Source: an uncultured Lachnospiraceae bacterium (GTDB lineage Bacteria > Bacillota > Clostridia > Lachnospirales > Lachnospiraceae). Taken from it: a stretch of DNA of 62,397 nt. Shown here in pieces: positions 58,961 to 62,397 of this stretch (the stretch's first letter is position 1; the number at the start of each line of letters is the position of its first letter). The translations under genes were made by a program, and so were the position numbers. The notes beneath the pieces were generated by a model. It was not told the origin of the DNA. It saw only the letters and a program-made list of their open reading frames with translations, and made no database searches. The DNA is taken from positions 1 through 62,397 of the forward strand of contig CACZBW010000021.1 in the NCBI GenBank assembly GCA_902779575.1, given 5' to 3'.

Positions 58961-61885
58961 CTTCTTGCGGATCTCCTCATCGATCTTGATGGAATAATCG
59001 ATGATCGTCTCACGCGAATCTTCCTTGAAGGTCAGCACGCGCCGGATGGCGTTCGAAATATGGCGTCCGGTAAAATAGCCGCCGGGCACTTCGCGGATCC
59101 CGCGGGTCCAGTCCCACTGCCTGTTCAGCACGTCGATATCGTCCATGCTCCAGGACAGATTGGAAAATGCGTCCCGGTTCGCTGTCGCATATCTTGCGGA
59201 AGAGCCAAGCAGGGCCTCAATTTCCCGCCCGAACTGGATCTGCGTATCCGGGGCTGCCCACCATTTCATGAACTCCCAGGATTTCTGCCGAAGCGCTTCA
59301 TCCTCCGTGGAAATCATCATGGTCGCCGAGCCGGTTATGAAATCCGACCGGTCGATATAAGTTTCCCCGTTCTCATCCACCCGCTCGGTCCCGGGAATCA
59401 GGGTGAAATCCCACAAGCCGCGGATTTCCGGAGCGGAAACCATCAGCGTATTGTAGGTGGAATAAGCCGCGATACCGATGGGCATCTCCCCGGAACGGAA
59501 ACGGCTCACAAAATCGTAAACCGTGGGAATTCCGTAGTCATTGAAATAGCGGACATAATCGTCAAATGCCCTGATGCCTGCCTCATTGTCCACCGTAGTC
59601 CGCGTCCCCGCCTCGTTGTACAGATCTCCTCCGTACTGGAAGAGCAGAGCGAAATACAGCGACAAATCCGGCACATTGGACATGATAGCGGTCGTCGCCG
59701 CGGCAGAAGCACTGCTGCCTGCCGCCGTCGGGATGCCGACCGAGAGGTTATTCCCCTGAATCGTCGGGAACATCTCAATCAGTTCGCGGAAGGTCTGCGG
59801 GACGGTAAGTTCCAGATCCTCCAGCACATCCTTCCGGTAGAACATGACATTGAAGGTCTGCGTCTCCGGGATGGCGTAAATGTGCTCATCCAGCCGGTAC
59901 TGCTCATAGGAGCTCTCCGAATAGTGGGAAAGCACCTCCTCCCAGCCGTCAAACTGTGTGAGATCCTCGACAGCGTTTCGCAGCGCGTAGTTAACCGGCT
60001 GGTCCGCGCCGGCGGAAAGCACCACATTCGGTCCCCGCCCCGCAAGAACTGCGTTCAGAAGAGCCGAAGGATCGACGATCTCCACATTTACTTTGACGCC
60101 GGTATCCGGCGTGAAGCTCTCATCCACCAGCGACTTCAGGATCGTACCCTGGTCACGGCCGGTGAGGATCCAGACTTTGACGACTTCGTCCTTCGCTTCA
60201 TCCTTGTAGACATCGCCCACCGAATTGTAATCGACAAAGAAGGAGGCGATGAAGGAACGAAGCTCATGCTTCAGGTTCCGGAAGAAATTCGTCTTTTCCT
60301 TCTTCGGCGTGACGTCCGCGCCGCTGACCACCAGATAATCCACGTCCAGCTGCGTATCGCGCATGTTCAGGGCAGCGGTGCCCAGGGCAGTGATATTGTC
60401 CTTGAAATTGATAAATTCCAGCGTAATCTTGTTCGGCTTTTCGCAGAAGCGCTCCATCTGCTGGGCAACGGTCTGGGCGGCGGCGATATTGCCGGCCTTC
60501 TGGCCGCTGTAGGCCACCATGTCGTCCACGATCTTGTACAGGCGCTTCGACTCCAGATCCATGGCTTCCATGATCTCCGGATACATATTTTCAATATGAT
60601 AATCACGGTAGACGTCCGGATTCGGTCCGGTATAGACCAGAATCCGGCGGTAAATCTGATTCAGCCTGAAAGTGGAGTCCTCGAGGTCCTCCAGGATCTG
60701 GCCCATGCCGCCCAGAGTCGCCTCCAGCCGGATCGTATGCTTTCCTTCGGTCAGGAAAAAACGGTAAGGTGTACCATCTTCATCCGCCAGTTCCTTGCAT
60801 TCCCAGTCATTCCGGAAATCGAAGGAAACCTCCCGCATCGCATCGAATGGAACCTTCCCGTCCAGCAGCACCGTCCTGCTCGAGACACTGCCTCGGGAAT
60901 AATTCTGCCGGCCCTTGATCAGGAGATTGTAATAGCCGTCCGCCGGCACCTCAAATTCCCATTCGATCCACTGTCCGCTGCTTCTCCAGGGCTCACCGCC
61001 GATATAATTCAGCACCGTATGGGTGACGGAATTCGGAACGGTAGTTGGCGAAGAACGGTCATATTTCGCATAAAGGGAAGACTCCGAGCGGTTCGTCGAT
61101 TCCTCCCCCTGGACATTCAGAAGAAATTCCGCAGCAGCCGGATTCCCAGGATCCGCCGGCTGCTCCGCCAGGTACTCCTCATAGCTCTTATCTTTGGCCG
61201 GTGCCGCGAGAGTCAGCTTCCGGATCACCATCGGCTCATTCTCCGCGCGCAGGGCGATCGTATTCTTCCCCTTCTCACACCAGAAAAGATAAGGTTCAAT
61301 AATATATCCCATATCATCCCGGAACAGAGCGCTCTGCCAGTCATAGACCTCCACCTGGCGGGCACGGATCTGGTTCCCCTGATTGTCCGTGCGGACCGGG
61401 CCGCCGTCCGTCCAGATTCTGGAAAATGCAATGCTCCTGGCGTCCTCAAACGGCAGCTCGCCGTTCACATAGACCGCCCGCTCCGCCGCGACGCCGCGCG
61501 ATTCGGGCAGCAGATACTCTATATACAGATTGTAAAAACCTTCCTCCGGAATATCGGCCGTCCAGGTAACCATGGATCCTGTATCCGTAAACAGGGCCTT
61601 CTCCTCGTCATGAAAATTCTCACGGACCTCGACCGTACCTTCGCTGTCGTAGTCAAAGAGGTCCAGATCGACAGAAGCCTCCGCTTCCTGCCCGCCCTCA
61701 TGTTCCGCCAGATAGCCGCCATAAGTCCCTTCCCGCTTCAGTCCGACCACATCCTGCGTCAGATCCGTATCGGCATACTTATAGGCAAAGCTTTCCACAC
61801 GGTTCATGGACATGGCAATACCCGCCCCGGCCACTGCAGCCGCCGCGAGTACCCCGATGAGAATTTTCGTTCCGGTCTTATTCAT
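58931..61885 (-). CDS. large extracellular substrate-binding protein with two N-terminal carbohydrate-binding-like modules
   Basis: 984 residues, over twice a normal sugar-binding protein. A signal-anchor-like start (TKILIGVLAAAAVAGAGIAM) has no lipobox cysteine. Two galactose-binding-like beta modules follow: about 80-240 (MVTWTADIPEEGFYNLYIEY, ERAVYVNGELPFEDARSIAF) and about 270-400 (QWIEWEFEVPADGYYNLLIK, SSRTVLLDGKVPFDAMREVS). A helical linker (about 400-570) precedes an SBP_bac_1 domain: VVKVWILTGRDQGTILKSLV, VNVEIVDPSALLNAVLAGRG, QTFNVMFYRKDVLEDLELTV, GEMPIGIAAYSTYNTL and IMKWWAAPDTQ-like end. It is first in the locus with its own promoter. The modules would tether a polysaccharide while the lobes capture the released sugar. 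Confidence 0.88.
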   Translation of the reverse strand: MNKTGTKILIGVLAAAAVAGAGIAMSMNRVESFAYKYADTDLTQDVVGLKREGTYGGYLAEHEGGQEAEASVDLDLFDYDSEGTVEVRENFHDEEKALFTDTGSMVTWTADIPEEGFYNLYIEYLLPESRGVAAERAVYVNGELPFEDARSIAFSRIWTDGGPVRTDNQGNQIRARQVEVYDWQSALFRDDMGYIIEPYLFWCEKGKNTIALRAENEPMVIRKLTLAAPAKDKSYEEYLAEQPADPGNPAAAEFLLNVQGEESTNRSESSLYAKYDRSSPTTVPNSVTHTVLNYIGGEPWRSSGQWIEWEFEVPADGYYNLLIKGRQNYSRGSVSSRTVLLDGKVPFDAMREVSFDFRNDWECKELADEDGTPYRFFLTEGKHTIRLEATLGGMGQILEDLEDSTFRLNQIYRRILVYTGPNPDVYRDYHIENMYPEIMEAMDLESKRLYKIVDDMVAYSGQKAGNIAAAQTVAQQMERFCEKPNKITLEFINFKDNITALGTAALNMRDTQLDVDYLVVSGADVTPKKEKTNFFRNLKHELRSFIASFFVDYNSVGDVYKDEAKDEVVKVWILTGRDQGTILKSLVDESFTPDTGVKVNVEIVDPSALLNAVLAGRGPNVVLSAGADQPVNYALRNAVEDLTQFDGWEEVLSHYSESSYEQYRLDEHIYAIPETQTFNVMFYRKDVLEDLELTVPQTFRELIEMFPTIQGNNLSVGIPTAAGSSASAAATTAIMSNVPDLSLYFALLFQYGGDLYNEAGTRTTVDNEAGIRAFDDYVRYFNDYGIPTVYDFVSRFRSGEMPIGIAAYSTYNTLMVSAPEIRGLWDFTLIPGTERVDENGETYIDRSDFITGSATMMISTEDEALRQKSWEFMKWWAAPDTQIQFGREIEALLGSSARYATANRDAFSNLSWSMDDIDVLNRQWDWTRGIREVPGGYFTGRHISNAIRRVLTFKEDSRETIIDYSIKIDEEIRKKRLEFGMPVD

Positions 61886-62094
61886 TCCGGCCCTCCGGCA
61901 TTCGATAAAAGAAAGTGTGTATGCGGTCTCTTCCCACCAACAGCAAAGCTGGGGTCAAGCCGTCGGTATGAGAAACGCCACGCCGAGTTTCCTCCCGCCA
62001 GCTGCAGAGCTGGGGGAATTCCTGCTATGTAATGCAAAAAATCAGAAAGCAAAAAAGAAAAAGAAAAAAAGAAAAAGCGAAATAGAAAATCTAC

Positions 62095-62109
62095 GGTGCA
62101 CGATGCACC
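62095..62109. promoter_or_regulatory. palindrome in the leader, candidate operator
   Basis: GGTGCA-cga-TGCACC, perfect six-base arms, about 65 bases downstream of the -10 box of the nine-gene locus. LacI/DeoR-like or other regulators bind sites of this shape; no regulator is encoded in the window. Confidence 0.4.
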
Positions 62110-62173
62110 ATACTATGATTGAATTGGCGCCCGAACTGTCCAATCTGCCATAAAAATCCAATAATCCCTAGCT

Positions 62174-62202
62174 ATTATAGAACTTTTTCACAAGCAAGTA
62201 AA
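62174..62202 (-). promoter_or_regulatory. promoter of the nine-gene DUF5696/ABC locus
   Basis: TATAAT (62174-62179) and TTTACT (62197-62202) with a 17-base spacer on the minus strand, about 290 bases before the start of the large binding protein. Confidence 0.65.
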
Positions 62203-62397
62203 GGCAGCTTGCCGGAGCCGCTTATGAATTCTTGCTAAATTTCTTCCGATTATTGCGATTTTTCTGACTTCGGATACAGCCGGGCGGCTCAGATATTTAT
62301 CCTTAAATGATAGCAAAAGTAGCACTACATTTTTGCAGTCATAACAGTTGACGTAAACTTACCCAAATCTATATGGGCCGGTACATCTGTATGAAGC

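Larger units (their letters stand above)
61886..62397. other. upstream region of the nine-gene locus, no gene
   Basis: The 512 bases upstream of the large binding protein hold no frame I can support. They contain two imperfect direct repeats with hairpins (CCAACAGCAAAGCTGG at 61937 and CCAGCTGCAGAGCTGG at 61998), an A-rich run on the plus strand at 62036-62090 that gives a pyrimidine tract in the leader, a palindrome and a promoter. Near the edge TTGACG at about 62350 may be a plus-strand -35 box, but the matching -10 is poor. Confidence 0.6.

Noticed and set aside
58688-62032. 1114-codon plus-strand frame opposite the large binding protein
   Set aside because: Composition shadow of the minus-strand gene; it even crosses into the permease gene and the upstream region without any recognisable domain.

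Overview
The window looks like chromosome of an anaerobic, fairly GC-rich Firmicute, most likely a Lachnospiraceae-type gut or rumen bacterium. I base this on a single-chain pyruvate:ferredoxin oxidoreductase, a T-box leader, Mgl and Dpp ABC importers, an FHA-ABC exporter, a GH10-GH5 plant-cell-wall enzyme and strong GGAGG ribosome sites. Almost everything is on the minus strand; the plus strand carries only a 69-residue protein, a patatin/EamA pair and a PD-(D/E)XK protein. I see no rRNA, tRNA, CRISPR array, phage or insertion sequence.

Region by region (minus-strand transcription runs right to left). 0-9.8 kb: a decayed M42-peptidase fragment, nifJ, an amidohydrolase, a fusion of a sugar-isomerase-like TIM barrel to an acyl-CoA synthetase, and a LeuA-like protein lacking the usual metal ligands, preceded by a complete T-box leader. 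9.8-11.9 kb: sigma factor, STAS antagonist and RsbW-type kinase, with a small protein divergent. 12-20 kb: peptide-binding protein, SH3-repeat secreted protein, a sensor-fused MscS channel and a polysaccharide-deacetylase-like protein. 20-32.4 kb: dppBCDF, a membrane phosphoesterase, a DUF975/CmpB-like membrane protein, an acidic secreted protein, an FHA-ABC transporter and two small envelope proteins. 32.5-37.1 kb: mglBAC. 37.3-40.6 kb: the AmmeMemoRadiSam trio (Memo, AMMECR1, radical SAM) followed by an EamA exporter, divergent from patatin-EamA. 42.7-47.8 kb: the xylanase/GH5 enzyme, an unrecognised 300-residue protein and the PD-(D/E)XK protein.

48-62 kb holds the most distinctive locus: nine co-directional genes, namely a 984-residue binding protein with two N-terminal beta-sandwich modules, two permeases, an NHL-repeat membrane protein, a YIP1-family protein, a DUF5696 protein, two more permeases and a second binding protein. 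There are two importers' worth of parts and no ATPase, so a shared ATPase elsewhere is implied. I read it as a glycan sensing, cleavage and uptake system whose central proteins have no assigned function.

Two non-coding patterns recur: nested-palindrome intergenic elements (four or five copies), often just after a stop codon, and imperfect tandem repeats that straddle the 3' ends of three unrelated genes. Coordinates and motifs were read by eye; no alignment or structure prediction was run.
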